A stretch of DNA of 64,000 nucleotides from Flavobacterium psychroterrae. GTDB taxonomy: Bacteria > Bacteroidota > Bacteroidia > Flavobacteriales > Flavobacteriaceae. Below, piece by piece: positions 18,578 through 29,080 of this stretch; positions within the stretch are counted from its first letter, which is position 1, and each line of letters starts with the position of its first letter. The notes under the pieces are model-generated. The model was given only the letters and a program-made list of their open reading frames with translations, ran no database searches and was not told the origin of the DNA. The stretch spans positions 62,001-126,000 of the forward strand of contig NZ_JAGYVZ010000006.1 in the NCBI RefSeq assembly GCF_018380615.1. Direction: 5' to 3'. A program made the position numbers and the translations under genes.

Positions 18578-19669
18578 GTGAAAAAAATTACTTCATTAGC
18601 TCCCGGCCGAACATGCCTCTTTGGAGATCATCAGGATTACTTAGGATTGCCGGTTATAGCCTGTGCAATTGATCGAAATATAAAACTTACTGCTGAACAA
18701 AATGACAGCAATACGTTTGTTTTAAATATGATCGACATTGATGAAATTCGTGTCATTAATATCGATGCTACTTTTGACAAATTAGAATCTCGGGATTATT
18801 TTGCTTCCTCATTGCGGGTATTGCGCCGGTATGGTTGTGTTCCAAATGTAGGGTATACGATCACCATTACAGGAGATATTCCCATAAATTCAGGAACATC
18901 AAGTTCGTCAGCTTTATTAATGGCATGGATTCGGTTTTTGATTTCAGCTTTTGGAATCAACCATGAAATTACAGCAGAATTTATAGCAAAAGTAGGCTAT
19001 GAATCTGAAGTTTTAGAACATGGGGAACCAGGAGGAATGATGGATCATTTTAGCATAGGGGTAGGGAATGTGGTATATATTAATACTAAAGATCCTTTTT
19101 CGTATAAAATAATCAGAACCGATTTAAAAGGATTAATTACCGGGGTTTCAGGAGTTCCTAAAGAAACTATAGGTCTAATTGGTGAAATAAAAGGAAATGC
19201 CTTAATGTCTATTGGGATTGTAAAGCAAAATTTTCCTGATTTTGATCTTAATACTTCTCAAATAGAAGATTTAGATCGCTATAGAAATTGTTTGCCAGAC
19301 AGATTAATTCCGTTTTTTGAAGCCGCCTTAAAAAATTATCATTACACAAAAGAAGCATTAAAGGAGTTTGAAAAACCAATTTTAGATCTTCAGAAAATTG
19401 GAAAATTAATGAATCAGCATCATGAAGTTTTGCGTGATTTATTAAAAATTACAGTTCCAAGAATTGATGATATGATTAATGCTGCTTTGCGGGCAGGAGC
19501 TTATGGAGCTAAAATTGTTGGCTCTGGCGGTGGCGGCAGCATTGTTGTTATTGCAAATCCTGAAAATGAAAATGTAGTAATCGAAGCAATTTTAAAAGCC
19601 GGAGCTCAGGAAGCTTATGTGGTTGCTGTAGATCCAGGTGTAAGAATCATTGAAAATATTGAAATTTAA
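18578..19669 (+). CDS. GHMP family sugar kinase (galactokinase-like)
   Basis: A 363-residue cytoplasmic kinase of the GHMP superfamily: substrate motif APGRTCLFGDHQDYLG near residue 8, ATP-binding motif PINSGTSSSSALL near residue 108 and the C-terminal GAKIVGSGGGGSIV motif near residue 320. Such enzymes phosphorylate the anomeric or another hydroxyl of a sugar. Translation must start at GTG (18578): the codon just before it in frame is TAA, and the nearby ATG is out of frame. It is followed 9 bases later by a nucleotidyltransferase, so a kinase plus pyrophosphorylase route to a nucleotide sugar is likely. Given the GH109-like and NagB enzymes in the locus, an N-acetylhexosamine is a candidate substrate, but galactose or a heptose is possible. 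Confidence 0.85.
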   Translation: MKKITSLAPGRTCLFGDHQDYLGLPVIACAIDRNIKLTAEQNDSNTFVLNMIDIDEIRVINIDATFDKLESRDYFASSLRVLRRYGCVPNVGYTITITGDIPINSGTSSSSALLMAWIRFLISAFGINHEITAEFIAKVGYESEVLEHGEPGGMMDHFSIGVGNVVYINTKDPFSYKIIRTDLKGLITGVSGVPKETIGLIGEIKGNALMSIGIVKQNFPDFDLNTSQIEDLDRYRNCLPDRLIPFFEAALKNYHYTKEALKEFEKPILDLQKIGKLMNQHHEVLRDLLKITVPRIDDMINAALRAGAYGAKIVGSGGGGSIVVIANPENENVVIEAILKAGAQEAYVVAVDPGVRIIENIEI

Positions 19670-19678
19670 AAAATAAAT

Positions 19679-20554
19679 ATGCATAACAATTTAATTATTC
19701 TTGCGGGCGGAGCATCTTCACGCATGAAAAAAGAAGCCGTTCTTGATAATTTATCACAGGAAGAAATTGCTCAGGCAAATGAAAGAAGTAAAGGTTTGAT
19801 AAGCGTAGGATCTAGCGGAAGACCTTTATTAGATTATCTCTTATTAAATGCTAAAAAAGCAGGATACAAAAATATTTACATTATTATAGGTGAACAAGGT
19901 GAGTTGTTTAAGGAGTTTTACGGAACTCAAAATGTGAATAATAATTTTAACGGACTCAATATTTCATTTGCCGTGCAATATATTCCTGAAGGACGGGTAA
20001 AACCTTTTGGTACGGCGGACGCATTGTTCCACGCTGTAGAACAATTTCCGGAATTAAATTCGCAAGAATATTCAGTTTGTAACAGTGACAATTTATATTC
20101 GGCGAAAGCCTTATTAGCTTTAAGAGAAACCAATAGTCCAAATGCTTTTATTGCTTATGATCGCGATGCTTTGGAATTTCCGTCTGAAAGAATTTCGCGT
20201 TTTGCCATTGCCAAATTAGATAAAAACAATCAATTATTAGATATATTAGAAAAACCTTCGGCAGATATTTTGTCTGATTATAAAGATGTTGAAGGCAAAA
20301 TAAGAGTAAGCATGAATGCTTTTAAGTTTAAAGGAAGCGCATTATATCCACATCTTAAAAATTGTCCTGTTCATCCTGAAAGAGACGAAAAAGAATTGCC
20401 AACGGTACTTTTAAATGCCGTAAATGAAAATCCTGATACAACTTTAGGAATTCCGTTTTCAGAGCATGTACCTGATTTAACCGCCAAAGAAGATATCGCT
20501 GATGTAAAGAAATATTTGCAGCAATATTACCCCGTATTAGACTGGGAAGCTTAA
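19679..20554 (+). CDS. Sugar-1-phosphate nucleotidyltransferase-like protein
   Basis: A 291-residue protein with the nucleotidyltransferase (GT-A-like) fold signature near its start, LIILAGGASSRMKKE (residues 5-19), a Lys in ERSKGLISVG, and the metal-binding type motif SVCNSDNLYS near residue 135. Members join a sugar 1-phosphate to an NTP. It follows the GHMP kinase by 9 bases on the same message. The insert between the GG motif and the first strand is longer than in GlmU or RfbA. Nucleotide and sugar specificity cannot be read from the sequence. Confidence 0.78.
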   Translation: MHNNLIILAGGASSRMKKEAVLDNLSQEEIAQANERSKGLISVGSSGRPLLDYLLLNAKKAGYKNIYIIIGEQGELFKEFYGTQNVNNNFNGLNISFAVQYIPEGRVKPFGTADALFHAVEQFPELNSQEYSVCNSDNLYSAKALLALRETNSPNAFIAYDRDALEFPSERISRFAIAKLDKNNQLLDILEKPSADILSDYKDVEGKIRVSMNAFKFKGSALYPHLKNCPVHPERDEKELPTVLLNAVNENPDTTLGIPFSEHVPDLTAKEDIADVKKYLQQYYPVLDWEA

Positions 20555-20632
20555 AGAATTAACAAAAAATTGATATCTAATTTGCTGCGAAGTACAACTA
20601 ATTAGAGTACTTTTGTTTTAATTTGCAAAAAA

Positions 20633-20673
20633 TACGCATTAATTTGCGTAAAAATCGCAAAATAGCATTTTGC
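20633..20673. promoter_or_regulatory. Two small palindromes upstream of nagB
   Basis: TACGCA-TTAATT-TGCGTA (20633-20650) and GCAAAAT-AGC-ATTTTGC (20657-20673) lie side by side about 120-160 bases before the nagB-type gene. They differ from the LacI operators and could be a second operator type or the end of the upstream message. A poor -33/-7 pair (TTG 20707-20709, TATATTTA 20730-20737) follows. Confidence 0.4.
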
Positions 20674-20792
20674 TTCTTTTAAGTTGTCTAAATGTGTTTT
20701 ATATCCTTGTATTGCGATTCAAAACTTATTATATTTATAAAGTATTGATTATTATTGATTTAAACTTAGAATAGAATAAAAAAAACTATATC

Positions 20793-22721
20793 ATGTTAAA
20801 AAGTAAAGTAGACAAAGCAACAGGTTTCGAGAAACGATTTGAAAACATCAATACGGTTGTTTTTGAAAATTCCGGTGATGCTTCAAAAGCAGTAGCTCAG
20901 GAAATTGCAGCTTTAATTCAAACCAAACAAAAAGAAAATAAACCTTGTATTTTAGGTCTTGCAACAGGATCTTCACCAAAAGGTTTATATGCTGAATTAG
21001 TGCGTTTGCACAAAGAAGAAGGGTTGAGTTTTAAAAACGTAATTAGTTTTAATCTGGATGAATATTATCCAATGGAACCAAATTCAATTAACAGCTACGT
21101 TCGTTTCATGAAGGAATTGTTGTTTGATCACGTTGATATTTTACCTGAAAATGCTCATGTTCCGGACGGACTTTTAACAAAAGAACAAATTGCCGATTAT
21201 TGCCATAATTATGAAGCCAAAATCGAAGCTTTAGGAGGTATTGATTTGCAGATTCTTGGAATTGGCGGTAACGGGCATATTGGTTTTAATGAATCCGGTT
21301 CATTGCAAAACTCTAAAACACGTTTAGTCGCTTTAGATCATATCACAAGAGTTGCGGCAAGTAAAGATTTCTTCGGATTAAGTAATACGCCAAGAACAGC
21401 AATCACGCTTGGAGTTAAAAAAATCATGGAAGCTAAAAGAGTAATCTTATTAGCTTGGGGAGAAGGAAAAGCAAATGTTGTAAAAAGATCAGTTGAAGAT
21501 GAAGTTACGAATCGTGTTCCCGCTTCGTTTTTGCAGGAACATAATAATGCTATTTTTATTTTAGATAAAGAAGCTTCTTCAAAATTGACCAGAATTAATA
21601 AACCGTGGTTGGTTGAAAAAGTAATCTGGACAGATAAATTGACTCGTAAGGCAGTTTTAGGATTGGCGCTACAGCTTAAAAAACCAATTTTAATGCTTAC
21701 AGATGCTGATTATATCGAGCACGGAATGAGCGATTTATTAGCAGATTCTGGTCCTGCCTATGACATCAATATTAAAATATTCAATAAATTACAAAATACA
21801 ATTACAGGCTGGCCAGGAGGGAAACCAAATGCTGAGGATTCAAATCGTCCGGAAAGAGCTGAACCTGCAAAAAAACGTGTATTAATTTTTAGTCCGCATC
21901 CTGATGATGATATTATTAGTATGGGAGGAACATTTATGCGTTTACAGGAGCAAGGTCATGAAGTGCATGTGGCGTATCAAACCTCTGGAAATATTGCTGT
22001 TGCCGATGATGAAGCATTGCGTTTTGCGAGATTCGTAACAGATTACAATGATAAATTTGGAATCAAAAGTGCCGAAGCAGAAAATATTTATCAAAAAGCA
22101 CTTGACTTTTTAACCAATAAAAAAAATAGCGAAATCGACATTCCGGAAGTTCGTTACATTAAAGGTTTAATTAGAAAAGGAGAAGCAAGAGCAACAAGTC
22201 ATTTTGTAGGTTTGACTGATGATCAGATTCATTTTATGGAATTGCCATTCTATGAAACCGGAACTATCGAGAAAAAACCAATTGGCAAAGAAGACATTCA
22301 ATTAACGATGGATTTAATCGAAAAAATTAAACCACATCAAATATACGCAGCGGGAGACTTAGCAGATCCACACGGAACTCATAAAGTATGTCTTGATGCA
22401 ATTTTTGAAGCTGTAAAAGCTTTAAAATCAAAGCCATTTATGAATGATTGCTGGTTATGGTTGTACCGCGGAGCTTGGCAGGAATGGGGAATTGACGAAG
22501 TCGAAATGGCTGTACCAATGAGCCCTGATCAGGTTTTGGCAAAACGTCACGGAATTTTCAAACATCAATCGCAAAAAGATGGGGTTGTTTTTCAGGGAAC
22601 TGATGCAAGGGAATTTTGGCAAAGAGCCGAAGACAGAAATGCAGAAACAGCTAGTTTGTACCAGGAATTAGGTTTAGCAACATACGCAGCAATGGAAGCC
22701 TTTGTGAGATGGCATTACTAA
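20793..22721 (+). CDS. nagB: Glucosamine-6-phosphate deaminase fused to PIG-L/LmbE-type deacetylase
   Basis: A 642-residue two-domain enzyme. Residues about 15-290 are NagB (LGLATGSSPKGLYAEL, FNLDEYYP with the catalytic Asp, and LGIGGNGHIGFNESGS), which turns glucosamine 6-phosphate into fructose 6-phosphate and ammonia. Residues about 358-600 are a PIG-L/LmbE domain with the zinc motif SPHPDDDIISMGG and a later DPHGTH; this family removes N-acetyl groups from GlcNAc-type substrates. The fusion suggests deacetylation and deamination of an acetylhexosamine phosphate by one protein. The domain layout is common in Bacteroidota. It has its own 238-base upstream spacer and may be expressed apart from the kinase operon. 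Confidence 0.92.
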   Translation: MLKSKVDKATGFEKRFENINTVVFENSGDASKAVAQEIAALIQTKQKENKPCILGLATGSSPKGLYAELVRLHKEEGLSFKNVISFNLDEYYPMEPNSINSYVRFMKELLFDHVDILPENAHVPDGLLTKEQIADYCHNYEAKIEALGGIDLQILGIGGNGHIGFNESGSLQNSKTRLVALDHITRVAASKDFFGLSNTPRTAITLGVKKIMEAKRVILLAWGEGKANVVKRSVEDEVTNRVPASFLQEHNNAIFILDKEASSKLTRINKPWLVEKVIWTDKLTRKAVLGLALQLKKPILMLTDADYIEHGMSDLLADSGPAYDINIKIFNKLQNTITGWPGGKPNAEDSNRPERAEPAKKRVLIFSPHPDDDIISMGGTFMRLQEQGHEVHVAYQTSGNIAVADDEALRFARFVTDYNDKFGIKSAEAENIYQKALDFLTNKKNSEIDIPEVRYIKGLIRKGEARATSHFVGLTDDQIHFMELPFYETGTIEKKPIGKEDIQLTMDLIEKIKPHQIYAAGDLADPHGTHKVCLDAIFEAVKALKSKPFMNDCWLWLYRGAWQEWGIDEVEMAVPMSPDQVLAKRHGIFKHQSQKDGVVFQGTDAREFWQRAEDRNAETASLYQELGLATYAAMEAFVRWHY

Positions 22722-22723
22722 GT

Positions 22724-22788
22724 CTCAGTTTTTAGTGCCAGTAAACAGTCAGTTGTAACCTGAAAACTGGGACCGCGACTGTAAAACT
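22724..22788. repeat. ACTG-family hairpin repeat at the nagB 3' end
   Basis: Begins right after the stop. GTCTCAGTTTTTA near 22724 can pair with CTGAAAACTGGGAC near 22760, and GACTGTAAAACT follows. The same words (CTGAAAACTG, GACTGTAAACTG) occur at 40465-40600 and 61024-61050, each time next to a stop codon. Confidence 0.6.
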
Positions 22789-22801
22789 ATTTTAAAATCT
22801 T

Positions 22802-22834
22802 TTGCAAGAAAAATAAAAAAATAGAATAGCTTTG
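22802..22834 (+). promoter_or_regulatory. Promoter of the DUF3820 operon
   Basis: TTG (22802-22804), 22 bases, TAGCTTTG (22827-22834), an exact TAnnTTTG. Confidence 0.6.
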
Positions 22835-22841
22835 TACCAAT

Positions 22842-22891
22842 AAGAAGCAAGAAAGAAGAATGAGTCTATATTCTTTTCTCTTGCTTCTTTT
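22842..22891 (+). promoter_or_regulatory. Imperfect leader hairpin with T run before the DUF3820 gene
   Basis: AAGAAGCAAGAAAGAAGAAT pairs with ATTCTTTTCTCTTGCTTCTT with few mismatches and is followed by T residues. It falls between the predicted transcription start and the ATG at 22904, so it could be an attenuator or a terminator for read-through from nagB. Confidence 0.4.
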
Positions 22892-22903
22892 TTCTTTAAA
22901 AAA

Positions 22904-23140
22904 ATGGAACCAGACAAAAAACTTCTCATAAAATTAGCCCATACAAAAATGCCTTTCGGGAAATACGAAGGAAAATTTTTAATTGATTTACCGGAATATT
23001 ATGTAGTTTGGTACCATAATAAAGGTTTTCCTAACGGAGAATTGGGTCAGCAATTAGCACTTGTTTATGAACTGAAATTAAACGGATTAGAAGAATTAAT
23101 TCGAAACATTAAAAAGCAATATCCGAAACCTGTAAAATAA
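22904..23140 (+). CDS. DUF3820 family protein
   Basis: A 78-residue cytoplasmic protein with the family's signature MPFGKYEGKFLIDLPEYYV (residues 16-34), followed by a short helical tail. Related small domains are found next to or within DNA exonuclease-like proteins, but the function of the stand-alone form in Bacteroidota is not known. It is first in a run of four closely spaced small genes; the next begins 14 bases later. Confidence 0.85.
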   Translation: MEPDKKLLIKLAHTKMPFGKYEGKFLIDLPEYYVVWYHNKGFPNGELGQQLALVYELKLNGLEELIRNIKKQYPKPVK

Positions 23141-23154
23141 GATAACTACAATCT

Positions 23155-23451
23155 ATGGAGAATAATTTTCAACGGTCAAATGCGGGCCAAAACATGAGTA
23201 TTGCAGCATTAATATTGGGAGTACTATCTATTATAATATCATTTTTACCTTGCTTTAATATTTTTGCTTTGTTAGGTGGAATTATTGCAATAATTTTTGC
23301 ATCAGTTGGTTTATCTCAGGCAAAAACTGAAAATGCGCCCACCTCATTAGCTGTGATAAGTTTGTTTGTAGGAATTATTGCAGTTGTAATTTCAATTCTT
23401 TTCTTATTTGTTGGTGGTCTTTTAATGGCATTACTGTTAATGTGGAATTAA
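23155..23451 (+). CDS. DUF4190 family small membrane protein
   Basis: A 98-residue protein with a short polar N-terminus (QRSNAGQNMSIAALILGVLS) and two hydrophobic segments at about 14-48 and 60-95, typical of DUF4190. The function is unknown. It is a paralogue of the next gene: both open with a Gln/Asn stretch, then AGQ.M.IAAL.LG..., and both carry a conserved Gly..SQA motif after the first hairpin. Likely inner membrane. Confidence 0.75.
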   Translation: MENNFQRSNAGQNMSIAALILGVLSIIISFLPCFNIFALLGGIIAIIFASVGLSQAKTENAPTSLAVISLFVGIIAVVISILFLFVGGLLMALLLMWN

Positions 23452-23474
23452 TAATGGATAATAAAATATAAATA

Positions 23475-23852
23475 TTGATGGATAATAACTCGCAACAAAA
23501 CGCAGGTCAGGGAATGGGTATTGCAGCTTTAGTATTAGGCATTGTAGCTATTCTGGTTTCATTCATACCATGCGTTGGTATAATTGCAATAGTTTTTGGT
23601 CTGCTTGCTATTGTTTTTGGCGCAATTGGTGTTTCACAGGCACGAAATAATAATGTTTCTGCAGCTTTGCCACAAGCTGGTTTTTTTTTAGGAGTTTTAT
23701 CTATTGCTATTGTTATTATTGTTATGGTGTTTTTTGTAGTAAAAGTCAGTTCTAATATAAAGGATAAAGAGAATAATGAGGACGAATTTACAGAAGATTT
23801 TGATTCACAAAATACAGATTCGGTAAAAGTACAAGATTCTTTAAATACTTGA
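23475..23852 (+). CDS. DUF4190 family membrane protein (paralogue)
   Basis: A 125-residue protein similar to its upstream neighbour: NSQQNAGQGMGIAALVLGIV, two hydrophobic segments at about 14-45 and 60-92, and GVSQARNNN between them. It differs by an added acidic, Asp/Glu-rich tail of about 30 residues. The pair looks like a tandem duplication with later divergence. The function is unknown. Confidence 0.75.
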   Translation: MMDNNSQQNAGQGMGIAALVLGIVAILVSFIPCVGIIAIVFGLLAIVFGAIGVSQARNNNVSAALPQAGFFLGVLSIAIVIIVMVFFVVKVSSNIKDKENNEDEFTEDFDSQNTDSVKVQDSLNT

Positions 23853-24295
23853 GAAATAACATCAGACACAATAAAGGTCAAAAAAACAAAATAATCGCCT
23901 TTGTGGAAATAAAAACTTCTTACGAAATTGATGCGTACAAAAAGATAAACGTGATTTTTATTGTAATCATTATGCTCATCTTTTTTTATTGTTTTCTACT
24001 TCCGTATTTAAATTTTGGAATTCCATCTTCGTGCGCAGGAATGCCTTTGAGTTATTGCAAAAGCCGTGGTCTTACGAGAGCTTTTTCTCAAATATTGCGA
24101 CTTAATTTCAATGAAGCAATTCTCTATAATTCATATAGTATAAAAATTTTTTCTTTTTTTCTCATTCAGTTGATAGTGCGTTTCATTATCAATAAAATAA
24201 TACACTTGTCTAATTTTAAAATTGTGTTGATTTCAGACGTATTGTTTAGTGTTATAATTTTTATTTTTTCATTTTATAATTTGGTTTTAATTTGA
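23849..24295 (+). CDS. DUF2752-like membrane protein
   Basis: A 148-residue protein with hydrophobic segments at about 34-56, 95-115 and 125-147. Between the first two it carries CAGMPLSYCKSRGLTRAFSQ, which resembles the C..C..GLTRA motif of DUF2752. The start is uncertain: a TTG at 23849 overlaps the stop of the upstream gene (TTGA), while an in-frame GTG at 23903 would give a shorter protein. The overlap makes coupled translation plausible. The function is unknown. Confidence 0.55.
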   Translation: MRNNIRHNKGQKNKIIAFVEIKTSYEIDAYKKINVIFIVIIMLIFFYCFLLPYLNFGIPSSCAGMPLSYCKSRGLTRAFSQILRLNFNEAILYNSYSIKIFSFFLIQLIVRFIINKIIHLSNFKIVLISDVLFSVIIFIFSFYNLVLI

Positions 24296-24405
24296 ACTGG
24301 ATAAAGGTAATATTCAAAAAAAGGTCTAATTAAAAGTTAAAATTATCGATAACGGAAACATCTAATCGATCTATTTAAAAATTTGCAAATTATCTCATTC
24401 TCTAA

Positions 24406-26102
<1,697 letters not shown>

Positions 26103-26183
26103 TAATTAATTCTAAAAAGATGTAACTTTTGAGGTCAACTCATTACTAATATCCTTAAACGAATAACTTTTTTTAAATAAATA

Positions 26184-28085
26184 ATGGAAGAAAAAAAATT
26201 TGATCTTAATTCAATCATTGGTTTTGTATTGATATTTGGAATTTTGGTGTGGATTATGTACCAAAATCAACCTTCTGATAAAGAAATTGCTGCTGAAAAA
26301 GCCAAGAAAGAATTAGTTGCTAAACAAGAAGCACAAGCTAAAACGGATAAAACTAAAACAGCTGTTTTACCGGTTACTGCTGCAACTCCCGGCGATACAG
26401 TTCAATTAGCGCAATTACAAAAAACATTAGGTGGTTTTGCTTATTCAGCTACACTTCCTTCTGCTAAAGAAGGTTTTACAACTATCGAAAACGAAAAGAT
26501 GATACTAAAAATCGCCAATAAAGGTGGTTATATAGTAGAAGCTACATTGAAAGAATTCAAAAAGTTTGAAAAAAATTCCGGACAATTAGTAGAATTAATC
26601 AAAGACAATAATTCTAATTTAAATATTCAGCTACAAACAACTGATAACAGAACTTTAAATTCTAAAGATTTATATTTTGAACCAACATTGACTAAAAACG
26701 GTGCTGATCAAATATTGACAATGCGTTTGAAAGCAGGAGCAAATGAGTTTTTAGAATATAAATACGTATTGAAAGCAAACGATTATTTAGTTGGTTTTGA
26801 TATTCGTACTCAAGGATTGAATAAAGTTTTAAATTCATCTAAACCATTAGATTTAGTTTGGGATTTAAAATCCTACAGAAATGAGAAAAGTATTTCTATC
26901 GAAAAACGTTTTGCTCAACTGGAATATGAATATGGAGATGAAAAATTCAGTTCAGTAAATGGTGGGGAAGGAAAAGAAGATAATCCTGAAAAAGTGAAGT
27001 TTATTGCTTTTAAACAACACTTTTTTAGTGCAATTTTATCTACTGATAAACCATTCGAAAAATCAAAATTACAATCTGATGAGTTAGTTAAAGATGAAAA
27101 AATCGATACTACTTATATCAAACAATTTAAAGCAACAGTTCCATTGGCTTTTTCAAATGGAGAAGTTGATTATAAAATGAATTGGTATTTTGGACCGTCA
27201 GATTATAAAATATTAAAATCATACGATAAAAATTTCCAAAAAATTATTCCGTTAGGATGGGGGATTTTTGGATGGATTAATCAATGGATTTTTATACCAT
27301 TATTTGGATTTCTAAGTTCATATATTGCTTACGGAATTGCGATTATCATTTTCACGATTATCATCAAATTGGCAATGTCGCCAATTACTTATAAGTCATT
27401 CTTGTCACAGGCTAAAATGAAAGTTTTACGTCCTGAGATTACAGAGTTGGGAGAAAAATTCAAAAAAGACCCAATGAAGAAACAACAGGAAACAATGAAA
27501 TTGTACAACAAAGCAGGAGTAAACCCAATGGCAGGATGTATTCCGGCATTGATTCAGCTTCCGTTTATGTATGCATCATTCCAGTTCTTTCCATCTGCTT
27601 TTGAGTTAAGACAAAAAAGTTTCCTTTGGGCAGACGATTTATCTTCATTTGATGCAGTTGTAAAATTACCATTCACCATTCCGTTATACGGAAGTCATAT
27701 CAGTTTGTTCCCAATTTTGGCAGCAATTGCTATTTTCTTCTATATGAAAATGACTTCAGGAGATCAACAAATGGCAGCGCCTCAACAAGAAGGTATGCCC
27801 GATATGGCAAAAATGATGAAAATCATGATTTATGTTTCGCCATTAATGATGTTAATTTTCTTTAATAGTTACGGTGCAGGTTTGAGTTTGTATAACTTTA
27901 TATCCAACTTAATTACAATAGGAATTATGTTTGTAATTAAAAATTATATTGTTGATACAGATAAAATTCACGGTCAGATTCAGGAGAATAAATTAAAAGA
28001 GCCTAAAAAACAAAGTAAGTTTCAGCAACGTTTACAAGATGTAATGGAACAACAAGAGGCAGCAAAAAAACAGAATAAAAAATAA
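26184..28085 (+). CDS. yidC: Membrane protein insertase YidC
   Basis: Inserts and folds inner-membrane proteins, alone or with SecYEG. The 633-residue product is of the Gram-negative type: an N-terminal membrane anchor (residues 9-25), a large periplasmic domain (about 75-355) and the conserved five-helix core from about residue 370 (AMSPITYKSFLSQAKMKVL, then NPMAGCIPALIQLPFMYASF), with the positively charged cytoplasmic tail PKKQSKFQQRLQDVMEQQ. All of this is normal for Bacteroidota. A clear terminator follows. Confidence 0.96.
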   Translation: MEEKKFDLNSIIGFVLIFGILVWIMYQNQPSDKEIAAEKAKKELVAKQEAQAKTDKTKTAVLPVTAATPGDTVQLAQLQKTLGGFAYSATLPSAKEGFTTIENEKMILKIANKGGYIVEATLKEFKKFEKNSGQLVELIKDNNSNLNIQLQTTDNRTLNSKDLYFEPTLTKNGADQILTMRLKAGANEFLEYKYVLKANDYLVGFDIRTQGLNKVLNSSKPLDLVWDLKSYRNEKSISIEKRFAQLEYEYGDEKFSSVNGGEGKEDNPEKVKFIAFKQHFFSAILSTDKPFEKSKLQSDELVKDEKIDTTYIKQFKATVPLAFSNGEVDYKMNWYFGPSDYKILKSYDKNFQKIIPLGWGIFGWINQWIFIPLFGFLSSYIAYGIAIIIFTIIIKLAMSPITYKSFLSQAKMKVLRPEITELGEKFKKDPMKKQQETMKLYNKAGVNPMAGCIPALIQLPFMYASFQFFPSAFELRQKSFLWADDLSSFDAVVKLPFTIPLYGSHISLFPILAAIAIFFYMKMTSGDQQMAAPQQEGMPDMAKMMKIMIYVSPLMMLIFFNSYGAGLSLYNFISNLITIGIMFVIKNYIVDTDKIHGQIQENKLKEPKKQSKFQQRLQDVMEQQEAAKKQNKK

Positions 28086-28095
28086 TTACAATATT

Positions 28096-28126
28096 AAAAA
28101 ATCTCGATTTATCGGGATTTTTTTTT
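28096..28126 (+). terminator. Terminator of yidC
   Basis: AAAATCTCGAT and ATCGGGATTTT pair across a two-base loop with one G-U, followed by a run of T. Confidence 0.85.
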
Positions 28127-28224
28127 ATCCAATATTCTTTAAATTTGGAGTAAATTCTAAATTAAAAAAGATCACAACATACTTTATCAAAGTCCTTTTC
28201 GTTAAAGCTTAAAATTAAATTACA

Positions 28225-28941
28225 ATGATTTATAAAAAAATAATAATCGGATTACTTTTCTTAAATGCAGTTTTGGTTTCAGCACAAGATTTAAACAAAG
28301 TCGATGCCAGCGGAAAAAAAGACGGAGTCTGGAAAGGAACGTATGAAGTATCTAAACGTCCTCGTTATGAAGGAACTTTTGATCACGGAAAAGAAACAGG
28401 CATCTTTAAATTTTTTGATGATACCAAAAAAGGAGATGTTATAGCAACTCGTGATTTTACAGCTAATAACGGAAGTTCGTACACGATTTTTTATGATCAG
28501 AATAAAAACAAAGTAAGCGAAGGAAAAGAAGTTGGTAAAGCGCGTGAAGGCGAGTGGAAGTATTATCACAAAGCTTCAAAAGTAGTGATGACACTGGAGA
28601 ATTATAAAAATGGAAAATTAGAAGGACCGAGAACTGTTTATTATCCGGATTCTAAACTTGCCGAAGAAATGACATACATAAACGGCTCAAAAGAAGGGAT
28701 CTATAAAAAATACGGACAAAACGGAACTCTTTTAGAACAAACTACTTATAAAAATAATGAATACAATGGTGATGCTGTTTTTTATGATGCTGATGGAGCT
28801 GTAGCTTCAAAAGGGAAATTTGTAAACGGGAAAAAAGCGAATATGTGGCAGTTTTACTTAAAAGGGAAATTAACCAAAGAAGTAAATATGAGCGACCCAA
28901 AAAGCAGTTATCAGGCAGATTCAAAACCTAAAATGAATTAG
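28225..28941 (+). CDS. Secreted MORN-repeat (YwqK-like) protein
   Basis: A 238-residue exported protein with signal peptide to about residue 20 (LFLNAVLVSAQ) and a series of about seven MORN_2-type repeats of the form G.KDG.WK.Y......EG.F.-GK..G.FK.F, for example KKDGVWKGTYEVSKRPRYEG and NGKLEGPRTVYYPDSKLAEE. Databases often call such proteins YwqK-family antitoxins, but no toxin is beside it and the signal peptide argues for an envelope role. Preceded by yidC and followed by mnmA, each with its own signals. Confidence 0.75.
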   Translation: MIYKKIIIGLLFLNAVLVSAQDLNKVDASGKKDGVWKGTYEVSKRPRYEGTFDHGKETGIFKFFDDTKKGDVIATRDFTANNGSSYTIFYDQNKNKVSEGKEVGKAREGEWKYYHKASKVVMTLENYKNGKLEGPRTVYYPDSKLAEEMTYINGSKEGIYKKYGQNGTLLEQTTYKNNEYNGDAVFYDADGAVASKGKFVNGKKANMWQFYLKGKLTKEVNMSDPKSSYQADSKPKMN

Positions 28942-29043
28942 ATTTTTCTTGAAATCTAAATCTGTTTTTAAATGCAATAAGTTTTCTCTACCGCAACATT
29001 ACATAAACTAATCAAAACTACCACGATTATCAAAAATAGGGCT

Positions 29044-29051
29044 TATCTTTG
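29044..29051 (+). promoter_or_regulatory. -7 box TATCTTTG, mnmA
   Basis: Exact TAnnTTTG followed by C, 29 bases before the ATG. No TTG is seen at the usual distance. Confidence 0.55.
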
Positions 29052-29080
29052 CACCCTTGTAAAAATATAAACGATTTAGA

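Noticed and set aside
28225-28941. Toxin-antitoxin system based on the YwqK-like name
   Set aside because: The protein has a signal peptide and MORN repeats, and no toxin-like gene is adjacent.
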